Source of the DNA: Castanea sativa | Lineage: Eukaryota; Streptophyta; Magnoliopsida; Fagales; Fagaceae | Length of the DNA stretch: 64,000 nucleotides | Assembly (NCBI RefSeq): GCF_040712315.1 | Contig: NC_134017.1 | Span: forward strand, 23,168,322 to 23,232,321 | Reading direction: 5' to 3' | Shown: piece after piece, positions 12,266 through 24,157 of the stretch | Layout: each line of letters begins with the position of its first letter | How positions within the stretch are numbered: position 1 is the first letter of the stretch | Made by a program: the position numbers and the translations under genes | The notes under the pieces: model-generated | Seen by the model: only the letters and a program-made list of their open reading frames with translations | Database searches by the model: none | What the model was told of the DNA's origin: nothing

Positions 12266-12650
12266 AAAGCATATATAGGCATGACCAAAAATTGCCCTGA
12301 TTGATTGAATGACTAATCACTTAATCTGAATCCTAATATGAAGAAACTTTGACAACTCAGTTTGTAGGTAGAAATCAAAAGTTTAGATATATGAGTTCAT
12401 GCATCAAATACCTAGGCTTCTGATTCTCACAAAAAAGAAAGAAAAAAGCATATAGGCATGGTAAAAAATTGCCGATTGATTGATTGAATGACCAATATCA
12501 CTTAATCTAAATCCTAATATGGATCCTATCAAAAAAAAAATAAAAAAATCCTAATATGGAGAAACTTTGACCACTAAGTTTGTAGATAATAGAAGTCAAA
12601 AGTTTAGATATATAAGTTCATACATCAAATACCTAGGCTTATGATTCTCT
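12266..12650 (+). repeat. Tandem duplication, ~180-200 bp unit
   Basis: Two adjacent copies (about 12266-12445 and 12446-12650) share AAAGCATATA, AGGCATG, TTGATTGAATGAC, CACTTAATCT, ATCCTAATATG, GAAACTTTGAC, GTCAAAAGTTTAGATATA or ATCAAAAGTTTAGATATA and CAAATACCTAGGCTT in the same order. The second copy has an extra A-rich insert at about 12530-12550. Confidence 0.75.
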
Positions 12651-14372
12651 AAAAAAAAAAAAAAAAAAACAACAATAACAACAACATCAAAAACTAGGCT
12701 TGTAGTTGTACGTACTTTTGAGTTTTGATTGATTTTACTTCAATGCTAAGACGGTCCAATTCAATTAAGACACGTGTAGCTTGTACATGAGCTATCTTCC
12801 ATGATAGCTCAGTTCATGTCTTCTTTGTTGAGATATATATGGAAAAACGAATCCATTGAATTATTTTTGAGATTTGCCATTCTTTACCAATACAAATTGT
12901 TACCACGTGTAATATTTGTTTGGCATTGCTGTTAATTTTATGGTACAAGGGTTTTGGGAAAGCTGAGTTATAAATGATCCCATATCATATATATATGCGT
13001 AAGATTTGGTAATGCAATTTCAAATATTGCTGATTTGTACAATCTCATCAAAATGTCTTTTTATTATTTCTGTTGTTATAAAAAAGAAATGTAATTATAC
13101 AAGATTGAGCTAATTGTTGTCAAGATCGAGTTTGTAGTTTAATTGATAATTTAAATTTAATGTTTTTAACGGAGATATTCAAGATTTATTTGAATTATTT
13201 CATTAAAAAATTGTATTCAAACTTACAAGATTGGCACCTCAAAGTCTCAAACTTGTTTCGTTGGGAATATTCTTGAAATTATAATGCTTTGCTAACTTAG
13301 AAGCACTGATGACTTCCACTAATTCTGTACCAACATGATAAGAATAAAAGCATCACCATGGCCATTGTTTTATATCTTTGAAGCAACTGTTGTCTTATTG
13401 TCTATCTTACTTCTAGGACAGCACATGAAGCCTCATTGCATTACATTTTTTTTAAGAAAAAAAATTTCTATGCTTACTGTAAATTTCCCAATAAAATTAA
13501 ATAATGTTAAATGTCAGTATCCAACATGCTAAAGAATAGCATACGCATTTTAGGAACGAAAATGATGCCACCCAATAAGGTTGAAACCGAAAGAATCTTG
13601 CTTTTAATGCAATAATGGTCTTAATTAAAATAATTCTTTGTGCAAGTCGAAAGTTAAAACAAAGTGGGATATTCCAAATTTGGATATGTCTACTATATTC
13701 AATACTTTAAGGAGTCTTATTTGGTGCTTAGTGTAAAGTATTCAATCAACCAAGTGAGAGCATGTAGAATAGATGGTTTCATCTTTAAAAAAAATTAATT
13801 AAAAAAAGAATAGATGGATTCAAACCAGAACCCTACTGTAATTGATCTGATGCTAGAATATTCCGACACAAACCTCAGACCACATTTAGAACAATGGATT
13901 CAAACAATCTGATTAAATAGGTTTAACAAATCTCTTGGAAATCAACATGCATAAATAGAGGCTAGGTTGCTGTGATTGGCTTGATTGATAGCGAGTCTGT
14001 TTGAGGACTCAGACTGATTTGAGTACTCTTGCAACTACCATAATCAACTCTTACAATGCATGGATGATGAGAAACATTAGATACATAGTTTGATGCATAT
14101 GAGCAAAAATATAAACACATATATAATCAGATATAAAAGGACATGCCTTTTAGGTACATGCAACCACAATAATACTATAAAAAATTTGTATGAAATGCAC
14201 AAGACTTCTATTTTGTGGGGTCTGAAGAGATGGTTAGTGAATAATTTAACTTCCGAATTGGTCATTTAACATATAGGATTTCTATCCCCAAGATTAAAAC
14301 TTTGTAAAAGTCTTTACAGTGAAAGGAAGTGCCAATGTTAACAAAGAGTGGAATTAGCATTTCCTCTTCTTA
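12651..14372. other. Intergenic DNA
   Basis: No gene recognised. A short hairpin lies at about 12791-12815 (GAGCTATC and GATAGCTC around a 6-base loop). Confidence 0.4.
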
Positions 14373-14407
14373 GGAACAAAACAAATTAGCCTAATTTGTT
14401 TTGTTCC
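14373..14407. repeat. Perfect 35-bp palindrome
   Basis: Two exact 17-base arms (14373-14389 and 14391-14407) meet around a single C at 14390. The arm is GGAACAAAACAAATTAG. It may be a MITE remnant, a transcribed hairpin or chance; no target duplication is evident. Confidence 0.85.
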
Positions 14408-15222
14408 AGAAAATTGTAGTAAAAACGAAGAAGCTGTCCTTGCTAATACCAAAACAAAAACTTTGTAAATTGAAGCTCTTCTCATTATTAGGAACTCCTT
14501 TGGCTTGAAGTCATGTTTACTGTATACCTTACCAAAAATAGAAGTAATGCATTCATAACTGAGGAAGTTTCCCTTAAGTTGTTCTAGGAAATGAGGATTT
14601 TTTAGGCAGGGATATTTGTATCACCAACAACCAAGATACATGGCACACATAAATCCGGGAATTTGGACATACCAATTTATGTAAACACAGCATGAGGTCC
14701 ATTTTTTTTCCTTTTAATGGATAAGTCACGTAACCCCTTTGCAACCACAAATGATCACAGTCATCCTCATACTATTTTTAGTAGACAAAAAGGTCTTGTT
14801 TGAGTATGAGTTTAATGAAACACATACAAAATCTATATATTCGATTGAATGAATGTGCTTAGATTTTTTATTTTTTATTTTTATTTTTTACAATTTAAGC
14901 TAATTGATAACTTATTTGTGGCAAAGGGTGTAGATTCTGTAGAATAGATAGGCGATTTGGCATTTTACAATGCAGCTAATAAATCTTCACCTTCTCCAAA
15001 TCATTGTTTCTGGTAACCATCTTGTAAAGACCCGACCTTCCCATGTTTCTGTCACGTGAACAACATATATGCATGTAGAATGAGAATAATGCGCATGTGT
15101 GAGGCGCATGCTCACGAGCCAATGTCCCATGTTCGATGGTCATCTTCATCAGAGAAGGGGTAGCCCATGTACCATATAAACAAAGGAGGGGGGGCCATGC
15201 ATGGTTGATATGTATATTTGTA

Positions 15223-15255
<33 letters not shown>

Positions 15256-16421
15256 TTATATATATGGAATGACGTAATAATCTTGCTTAGGTTATTGTTA
15301 AGTGAGCATGGCAACCACACAAAAAGAGAGTTAGAAGCAATAAAACAACAAAAGAATTAATTGGATCATTCTAACTTCTTGTATATATGGATAAAAAGGA
15401 GAAATTGTAGGAGACAGTGGAAGGATTCTAAATCAAAGAACAAAATGACCCATTATGTAATGCTTTAGGACACCCCTAAAAATGTTGGAGTACTAAAATA
15501 TTGGTGGTTTTTGGGAGCCCACTTGGGGTCATATGGGACAAAAGGAAGCAAATCTAACCGCAAAATACCAAAGGGAACTTTACTACTTTTCTTTTGGATA
15601 TGACCAAATATACAAGTGAAAAGCTTAGGAGCACTCATCCCACTTTTATTTTTGGTTGGAGGACAGAAATGCCCCTTGAATAGATTCCGAATTTGTCTTT
15701 CCAAATCATTCTTGACAAAGAGGGATCCCCCACAGCTAGGTAAGCTAGAATGGATGCCATCCTTGAAAGTTGTAATTAATTTGTGATTTTCTTTCTTCAA
15801 ATAATGAAATTTTCTCAACCAGAACCCAAAAGAGAAGAAGAGGAAAAAATAATTGTTGCTGATGACCCCCCAGCCCCAAGTGAGCATAGAGTCAAGACAG
15901 AAGTTTCACCAATTTTGAAAGGGCAAGTTGGGAAATCAATTAATAAATTTTGATGGATTTTAATTCAAGTGAAGGTTGGCATTGTCCTATAGTGAACAGA
16001 GATTAGGACCCAAAGTAAAGGTGGGTATTGTCCGATAGTTTAGAGAGATTAGGACCAAGATGGCCGGGGATGGTGATTTAGATGTTTTTCTACTTGAGGA
16101 CAAGACAAAGGCACATGGAGAGAGGAAAGGGCCCTCTCCTTCCGTGGGAACCCCTTTTGGTTTTTGAGAGGTTGAGAGATGCCTTTATTTGGTTCAGTTA
16201 TATTGTTTGTAGAGGACAAGATGGTCCTTTCCATTTTTGTTCTTTCCCTTGTCCAATACAAAAACACTTGCTCTCCTTTCATGTCCTTGTCCCCTTCTAT
16301 CTACACTCCCCAGCACCACTCAAACCCCTCTATGAAAGAAAGCACCAATCCCTCCCAACACTCACTCACTCACTAATTGATCTCACCCAACTTGTCAAAC
16401 ACCCAATATTATCCTTCCACC

Positions 16422-16423
<2 letters not shown>
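14408..16423. other. Upstream intergenic region of GA3ox
   Basis: Non-coding as far as can be judged. It includes a (TG)n(TA)n microsatellite at about 15222-15262. Opposing ORFs at 15465-15887 (minus) and 16082-16588 (plus) have no recognisable domain and lie in the likely promoter region, so I do not call them genes. Confidence 0.45.
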
Positions 16424-16464
<41 letters not shown>

Positions 16465-16490
16465 ACCTCTCTCTCTCTCTCTATATATAG
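16424..16490 (+). promoter_or_regulatory. GA3ox core promoter: CA and CT microsatellites plus TATA box
   Basis: A (CA)n run (16424-16462) and a (CT)n run (about 16467-16482) lead directly into CTATATATAG (16481-16490), the best TATA box upstream of the GA3ox start. Transcription from about 30 bases downstream would give a leader of about 260 bases that is itself CT-rich (16680-16735) with a further (AC)n at 16741-16754. The distance and composition fit a plant promoter. The start site is inferred. Confidence 0.55.
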
Positions 16491-16776
16491 TCCCACTACA
16501 CCCATCATACTTCTCATCTCAACTTCCTATCTATCTATCATCCTATGTTTTCCTTGGAACTAAGTACCACCACTACTATTCCCACTAGCTAGTAGCTACA
16601 ACAACTTGATTCTCATCCTCTAGTTACACAACTTTGATAGTATCCAAACTTCCAAGAAACCCATTTCTTCTATACACAATTTCTCTCTCCCTCTCTCTCC
16701 CTCTTCCTTTTTCTCTTAACAAAACACAATCTCTCTCACTACACACACACACACGCACCAACATATAACTTTCACT

Positions 16777-18182
16777 ATGCCTTCAAGACTCTCAGATGCC
16801 TTTAAAGCCCATCCTGTTCAGCTATACCCCAAACACCAAGACTTTAACTCACTACAAGAACTACCTGACTCGTACAAATGGACACAACTAGACGAGTACC
16901 CTTCTTGTGAATCATTTAGCTCAGAGTCAGTGCCACTCATCGATCTTACTGACCCAAATGCCCTTACACTCGTAGGCCATGCATGCAAAACTTGGGGTGT
17001 GTTCCAAGTTACAAACCATGGCATCCCAACAAAACTTCTTGATGACATTGAGAGTGTTAGTAGATGCCTTTTCTCACTGCCCCAACAGCAAAAGCTCAAA
17101 GCAGCTCGTTCCCCAGACGGTGTTTCAGGCTATGGACTAGCTCGGATTTCTTCCTTTTTCCCAAAGCTCATGTGGTCCGAGGGCTTCACTATTGTAGGGT
17201 CTCCACTTGAACATTTTCGCCAACTTTGGCCCCAAGAATACAGCAAATTCTGGTACTCACACATGCTCATGCACGTGTAAAAGCGCATTGTTTGTTTGCT
17301 TTTTATGGTCACAATTTTATGTGGGGAGGAAAGTACTAAAGCCAAAACATAAAAACCCATATTCTTTTCTTAATGCAATTAGCAAAGATTACAATGAGAG
17401 CTATGGACCCACAAGAAAGATTTGTAGTGATAATATCAACAAAACAAAACCCATTCTCTTACTGTTAAACTTGTTTATTATCTATAATGATAGCATCTTC
17501 AATTTGCTATTATACAGTGTTCTGATTTTGTTTTTGCTTTTGTTTTTTCAGTGACATAATTGAAGAATATGAGAAAGAGATGAAAAAGCTTGCAGGGAGA
17601 CTTATGTGGCTAATCTTGGGCTCATTGGGCATATGCAACGAAGATATCAAATGGGCTGGCCCAAAAGGTGAATTCCAAGGAGCAAGTGCTGCCTTGCAAT
17701 TGAATTCTTACCCCGCTTGTCCGGATCCAGATCAGGCCATGGGTCTAGCAGCCCACACTGACTCAACCTTGCTCACAATTCTCCACCAAAACAACACCAG
17801 TGGCTTGCAGGTCCTCCGGGAGGGAACTGGGTGGGTCACGGTGGATCCGGTTCAGGGTGCACTGGTGGTCAACATAGGTGACCTTCTTCACATATTATCA
17901 AACGGGTTGTACCCGAGTGTGCTCCACAGGGCGATGGTGAACCGGACCCGTTATCGTTTATCCATGGCCTACCTCTATGGGCCACCAGACAGTGTCCAAA
18001 TCTCACCACTCTCAAAACTATTAGGCCCAAGTCACCCTCCACTCTATAGGCCAGTCACTTGGAATGAGTACCTTGGCACCAAGGCAAAGCATTTCAATAA
18101 GGCACTTTCATGTGTCCGGCTTTGTGTTCCTCTTAATGGATTGGTTGATGTAAATGATCATAATAGAGTACAAGTTGGCTAG
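16777..18182 (+). CDS. GA3ox: Gibberellin 3-beta-dioxygenase (GA 3-oxidase), two exons
   Basis: This soluble 2-oxoglutarate/Fe(II) dioxygenase catalyses the last step to bioactive gibberellins (GA20 to GA1, GA9 to GA4). The coding sequence is join(16777..17252, 17552..18182), 368 aa. The 299-bp intron has donor TG|GTACTC and acceptor TTTTTTCAG and splits Cys159 (TG|T), the intron position I recall for the family. The N-terminal dioxygenase part contains VPLIDL (52-57), WGVFQVTNHG (73-82) and the GA3ox-like FFPKLMWSEGFTI (127-139). The C-terminal domain has NSYP (210-213), iron ligands His227, Asp229 and His284, and the 2-oxoglutarate motif RLS (Arg294, Ser296). All catalytic residues are present and both exons are open, so it is probably functional. 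The start is the first ATG of the frame, at a length normal for the family. GA3ox is usually repressed by gibberellin feedback, but no such element was identified here. The paralogue number cannot be set. Confidence 0.95.
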
Positions 18183-18494
18183 AAATTTATTTTCAATTAT
18201 TAAGTATTTTATTCATTTTGGTCTTCCATTTTTGTTTTTCCTATTGTTTAATTAATTTGGACGTGTTATTGGTAATCTCATTTGTTAAAGTAAAGGTTCA
18301 TGGGATTAGGAAACAAAAAGAAAAAAAGAAAAAGAAAAGAAGACGAAGACTTGTAAATTGCCAATGGAAAAAGGTCCATACAGGATAGGTTATATCAAAT
18401 CATAAAGGGATGAAAACAAAGAGCCTGTGCTATCTTTTGTCTTTGTGGTGAAAGAGATAGAGGGAAAATTGCCTAATTTGAATATTCATGGAAA
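18183..18494 (+). other. GA3ox 3' flank
   Basis: T-rich sequence after the TAG stop, presumably the 3' untranslated region. There is no perfect AATAAA in the first 100 bases; AATTAAT near 18250 could serve as a plant-type signal. An A/G-rich patch lies at 18315-18345. Confidence 0.4.
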
Positions 18495-19305
18495 GGACAC
18501 ATAAGCCGACATCTTTTTGCCCCGGATATGAAGGAAGATCTCCCCTCCAATAAAATAACACATTGTTTTACATGAAAATGATTACATCATTGATTAAGGT
18601 TAGAGACAAAAATTTTACAACATTTTTTTACACTATAATAAGGTACTAAGTTGTGATTAGAGTAACATCACTTTTAGATGGTCTTAATACTAATATCACT
18701 TTTATTATACTTCAATTAAAACAGATCATGTTAATAGTTATGAAAATAAATTTTAAAAATTTGGTATTCAAATAAATTTAGAACACATAAGCCAATGTCT
18801 TTTTACCCCGAATATGAAGGAGGATACTCCCTCCAATTGATAACACGTGGATTTACACTAAAATGATTACATCATTGTGTCAGGTTAGAGACGTAAAAGT
18901 CTTAATTTATAACCTATTTTATCTTGCTAAAGTGATAGGTTGCACTTTCACTTTTAAACAGACCTAATACTAATACTATTTTTATTATGCATCAATTAAA
19001 AGAGACCATCTTAGTAGTTGTGCAAAAAAATTATGTACAAGTGAAAAATACAGAAGCCGATAACTTTTTGCCTCGGATATGAAGAAAGATCCTCCCAATA
19101 ATTAAGGAACACACTGTTCTACATGAAAATACTTAAATTATTGATAAAAGTTAGAGACAAAATATATCATAAAAAAAATTTACAACTTACTTAGACGACA
19201 GGATATGATTGAAATAAATCATATCTAAATTAACTTATCATTAATAACATTTTTATTGTGCCCAACAAAAAAGAATGTTACCTTTCAAAAGTTCTGGTAA
19301 ATCAA
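18495..19305 (+). repeat. Three tandem ~265-300 bp repeats downstream of GA3ox
   Basis: Copies start near 18495, 18780 and 19045. Each carries, in order, an ACATAAGCC or AGAAGCCGATA word, CTTTTTGCC or CTTTTTACC, GGATATGAA or GAATATGAA, TCCCTCC or CCTCCCAA, ACATGAAAAT or ACACTAAAAT, GGTTAGAGAC or AGTTAGAGAC, then TTTTTATT and a CAATTAAA/CAACAAAA word. Divergence between copies is substantial, so the array is old. No ORF is conserved between them. Confidence 0.75.
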
Positions 19306-21125
19306 CAGATTTTATGTCCCAATCCCAAATATTGTAAATCATTAGATGAAGCTTGTACAAATCACAATAGTGAAATATATAATATTACAAAAAAAAGACA
19401 CCAATTATTCCTCACAAGTCGATGGCTCAAAAATCGATAGTTAGTTAAAAGACAAAAACAGGAGGCCATGATTGTTCCAAGAATATAAATAACACTATGT
19501 TATATAGATGGAAATGACTAAAAAATTAAAAGAAGTTGGTGAATGATGAAGGAGAAAAAAAAAAAAAAAGAGTAAATAAGAGAACAAAGAACAAACACAG
19601 CAATTATTCCTCACAAACCGATAACTCAAAAAAAGAAATGAATAATTTAAGAGATAAAATTTTGAGGCTATGATTGTTCCATGATTGTTGAGTTAAAGCA
19701 ATCCCTTTCTTCTTGATTTTCAATGTGGATTTTCGGCGTCATTGTAACGACACAAGTGTCAGTCATTTCGTTGCTTTTTTTAAAATTTATGTCCTGTGAG
19801 CTGAAGATGATGTTGCCTCTGGAACCACGTGCACCTTGACATTGGCCGGCGTAGCCCTCAGAATCCAGCCTTGCCTTATCATATATATATATATATATGA
19901 GGATGGGGCGATAAGGACTTTTTTACCTTTTTGACTTTTTGTTTCTTTCTATCTTTTTCACCTGAGAGTAATTCTAGATACCCATCTAATCGACTCACTA
20001 AGTTTCACAAATTTATAACTTGTGTTGTGTGATTACGATATCAAATATAAACATAAAATATTGAGTTGTTCGAGATAGAAAAGATCAATCATTTATAATG
20101 GTATAAGTTAACAAATTATAAAATTGAGTGTAATTTATGATGTTGATAGGCAGATTCATTTAATTTTTTTAGCAACTTTCATAAATAATCTCAAAGCCAT
20201 ATAAAAAAAAAACCTCCTTTCCTGTCTTATTATCGGTAGGCTTTTACCTCAGACAACAAATAGCAAAAATTCTTCATTGATAATGGAAAAGAAGGTGTTT
20301 ACCATTTTTTTTAAATAAAAAACATGTGAGAATGAGTAGTGTTATATATTATATCATATCCCCTCTCTTTTTTTATTCGTTAAGTTTGAAATGACACCCC
20401 ATTGGAAAGATAAACAAATATTGTATATATTTTCAAAATGTTCTTCACTTTAATATTAAAGTTGAGGAGATTTGAAATTTGGGTAAATGTTCTTATTTCA
20501 TGCAAGGCAGGTTTTCGCAGGCCGTTTTTTCTGTTTTATTTTTTGGCCGGACCAGCATCTATATGTCACAGTCTTATAAACCAATGAATCTTTGTGACAC
20601 AAACAACATGAACTAGAAGTTTTGCAGCCAAAGTCTTCTCCTTAATTGTTATACTATAACTTCTAGGGTACATGATGGTTACCCTAAAGAGAGGGCCAAA
20701 TAAAGTGGATGGTATATTTTTGGCGAACCTACAGTACTATTGATCCCTTAAGTTGGACAAAGTTTAGTTACAAAATTAATTGTAATCTAAGGCTACAATA
20801 TAACTCAATAAAATAAATATTACTACATATTTTGAAAATTTAATTGTTGAATTGCATGTTTTTTACACTCTTAATACACATGTTAAATTTTATATCAATT
20901 AGATATTATTTACTAAATGATCTATAAGATTATATTTTATGAACAATTTTAAACTACAAAAATTCACAATTTAAACAATTTATTGATGACATAGCTATTG
21001 ATCTTGAATTTTCTAGAAATTTTGCAAGTATAAAAAATATAATAAGAAGATGTAATCCAACGATGGATTTGTCATAATTCACCTTCAATAAAAATATATT
21101 GAGGAAGGTTATAGTCTTAGCCTAC
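19306..21125. other. AT-rich intergenic DNA with one GC-richer patch
   Basis: No gene is supported. A GC-richer patch at about 19795-19880 stands out from its surroundings but gives no recognisable protein or RNA. There is an (AT)n run at 19880-19898. Confidence 0.4.
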
Positions 21126-21129
21126 AACC

Positions 21130-21448
21130 AATTTTGTAGTTAAATTTTGTCCTCTCAAATTTATTTACAAAGCGCTATTAGTCCCTTAAATTTAAAGTGA
21201 ATGTTATTAGTCACTCAAGTTTAAAAAAATGAGCTCAATTAGTCATTTTGTTAATAACCGTTAGTCTAATGCCTACATGGCTAATAAAACTATGACATGG
21301 AAAATTTTTAAGTGACGAGGCATCAAATTTAATATTAAAAATCAAAACTCAAAATCTGACTCATTAAAAAAACCCATCTACCCATAACTAACCCATTTTA
21401 AGTGACCCATTAAGAAACATATATTCCCAATTTGAAACCTCATGATTT

Positions 21449-21489
<41 letters not shown>

Positions 21490-23310
21490 CCAGCAGCGTC
21501 ATCCTCTTCCCCCCTTCCTCTCACACATGCAACTGGTGTGTCACATAGATCTTAGGCTTACAAAATCCTAATGGCTTGTTTGGAAGTTTAGAGAGGGAGG
21601 AGAGTAGAGGAGAATGGTTATCCTCCACATTGTTTGGATTTTTTAAAAATTAGTAAGGGGGAAGGCAGTAATTAACCCTTCCTCTTGTTTGGATGTTTTA
21701 AAAATTAGGATGGAAATGAGAAGAAATTATTTAAATAGACAAATTTACCCCTATTTGAAAATGGACTTGCAACATTGGTATATGATTAATTTGTTAGATT
21801 GAATAATTATTTAATCAACATTCTCATTCCATCAAATACCACTAATAAAAGTATAAAAATACGATTAACTATTATAAAATAATTTTTATTACCTGCTTTC
21901 AATTTTTTTTATTACCTTAAAAAAATTATAATAAAAATAAAAATAAAATTTCTTTATTGTATACACCAACAATTCTTTAACCCAAATTCAGACCCAGACT
22001 TAGACCCAAACCCAAACCCAAATCCACATTCAGAGCTATTCGTCTACTTTCTCTTCTCTTCCAGGTGATCTTCTTCTAGAATGTCTCTCTTGTGCCTGCC
22101 TCCCCCTCTCGAGTCTCTCTCCTTCGTTTGCTGTCGTTGGGCCTGTCTCCTCGACTCCCTTACTTCCTCGATCTCTGCCGTCGCCATGGGCGTATTCACA
22201 CCACTGTGTTTGCTATTTTTGCCTTCGACTTTGGCCTCTATGCTACTAGTCTATGCTTTGAAGATGACGTTGACGGGGTATGTAATTGGAAAGTCTCTTT
22301 GTTTCTTGCGAATGATGCCGTTTCGTTTGGTAATTTCCATGGCTTGCTCTCTCACGCGAGGTTGTCGACTGCTGGATCTAAGATCTTCGTCATTGGCCGG
22401 AACACCATGGTCCGGCATTGTCGTTGGAGTCAGTGAAATAGTGAGATTCAATTTTTTTTTTCATTCACTTTCAATTTTCTCAGGAAACAAACAAAGATTA
22501 TTTTTATAATCGGTTTGTAATTTTTTTAATTTAGAAAGGGTAAATTGAGGAATTCATTTGGTCAATAATTTATCTACTCTACTCTCCCTCCAAACCTCTC
22601 CAATTTAGGGGAATTAAAAATGAGATGTTAGAGGTAGTTGAAACCCCTTCAAACCCCTCCCCCCCATTCCTTAAAAAACTTCCAAACAAGGTAATTGAAT
22701 TACTTTCCCTTCCTTTACTCTACTCCTCCTCATTTTTTTTTAATTTCCAAACAGGCCATAAGAGTCGCTGAACATTACACCCTGAACTAAAGTCACATAC
22801 TCGCTTTATAAATGCTTTAGAGTTTAGAATCACATCAAATGTACTCCGAATATGTTTAAGATCCAAAGCGAATAACAAAAAAAATCATAGCACATAATGT
22901 CTCATTTACAAAGCTTTAATAATCTATATAGCGATATTGATGTACCATTTGGAAGAACTATTTGAACTGGGACCAAATAGTTAGTTATTAGGTTCCATTG
23001 ATCCAACCGACTGAAATGCATTTGAGTTGTTCGTTGCACTAGCGGCTATTGGTGTTAGAGGAATGGGTTGTGAGAGAAAAAAAATGGCAGTGCTAGCGAT
23101 GGACGGCGATATCGTTAAGGATTTTTTTTTTTTCTCTAGATAAGTGTAACGTGATATCAAATTTGGAAGACCTGTTTTTTAACGGTTATTAGCAGAAGGA
23201 TCAATTGTGCTCATTTTTTAAATTTGAGGAACCAATAGCGCTCGCTTCAAACTTGAGGGACTAATAGGCTCAATAGGCAAACTTCAGAGACCAATAGTGT
23301 AGTTTCATCT
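21130..23310. mobile_element. Foldback (Mutator-like) element with nested insertion
   Basis: The left arm (about 21130-21265: ...CTATTAGTCCCTTAAATTT...AATGAGCTCAATTAGTC...TAATAACCGTTAG) and the right arm (about 23170-23305) are diverged inverted repeats of one another; the right arm reads TAACGGTTATTAGC...AATTGTGCTCATTTTTTAAATTTGAGG...CAATAGTG. Long inverted arms around a non-coding middle fit a Mutator-like foldback MITE, but no 9-bp target duplication was fixed. Inside it are an (AG)n run (21450-21485) and the Tourist-like element at 21572-22758. Confidence 0.55.
21572..22758. mobile_element. Tourist-like element (1.19 kb) with GC-rich core
   Basis: Terminal repeats TGGCTTGTTTGGAA and (right end) TTCCAAACAGGCCA match at 13 of 14; TAA flanks both ends (21569-21571, 22759-22761). 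The subterminal regions are AT-rich, with loosely inverted GAGGAG/CTCCTC blocks. The core (about 22070-22440) is distinctly GC-richer and holds overlapping ORFs at 22081-22509 and 22092-22436 in two frames. Neither shows a known domain, and there is no DDE transposase, so it is non-autonomous. The core may be a captured host fragment or filler. Confidence 0.75.
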
Positions 23311-23487
23311 ATGTTTTAAGTAGAATCAAAGTGGTGAATACTATAGATAAATCTTAGTAACTATTTAGCCTCCCCACTTCTTTATGTGACGTTGGTTTAA
23401 ACCATTAGGAGTAGTGAGGGGATAGAATAATTAGTGCCTGTGTTAGAACATCGGTCTCTCTTTATTGTTTAATGTGTATGTGTTTGT

Positions 23488-23523
<36 letters not shown>

Positions 23524-24157
23524 CACTTATTTATTTATCATCTTTCTAAATTTTAGAGAGGATACAAAATTTATCTAGTTTTCTTTGAACATGTAAAAAG
23601 AAAACGTCCAAAGTAATAATAATATTTCTCTATTTTTAATAAAACAAGACATAATAGTAGATTCTTGTGTACTTAAAGACATAATATCAATTATGATAAA
23701 AAATAATTATATTTGAAAGATTTTTTTTAGTTAAAAACATTTTTTAGAGGGCTAACTACTAGGCTTTTGAAGGTCACTATTTCATATACTCATTTTAGAG
23801 GGCCATTAGATTAGGTGAGATATTTTTGGAGGGGCCAAGTCAAAATTATGAATGTTGAAAAAAAAAACTTCTCAAATAACATATATTATACGAAATTTTC
23901 AAATTTTTCTAACAGTTTATAATAAGAATCTTGTTTAGTTTTTTTTTTTTAATATTCTTTTTATTATTTAAAATTATGCTTGCGGAAGTATAATTTACTA
24001 AGAGACAAAGGAAGTATAAATTAAGATGAAGTAAAATGGTCGTCTTAATTAATTCGTTAATATAAGACAAATATGTGATATTTACAATTTGAGCATTTTG
24101 CTTTTCACCTCAAAATATATCTTATGTAAAGGTAAAAAGATTTATATTTTACACTAA
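23311..24157. other. AT-rich intergenic DNA
   Basis: Contains an (AT)n microsatellite at about 23491-23521. No gene or bounded repeat was recognised. Confidence 0.4.

Noticed and set aside
15465..15887. 140-codon minus-strand ORF upstream of GA3ox
   Set aside because: No recognisable domain, unusual composition and no splice or promoter context; it lies in the likely GA3ox upstream region.
16082..16588. 168-codon plus-strand ORF spanning the GA3ox promoter
   Set aside because: It reads through the CA and CT microsatellites (THTHTHTH, LSLSL) and has no domain; a product of low-complexity DNA.
17130..17554. ORFs overlapping GA3ox exon 1 and intron
   Set aside because: Other-frame shadows of the exon and read-through into the intron; the spliced GA3ox model explains the region.
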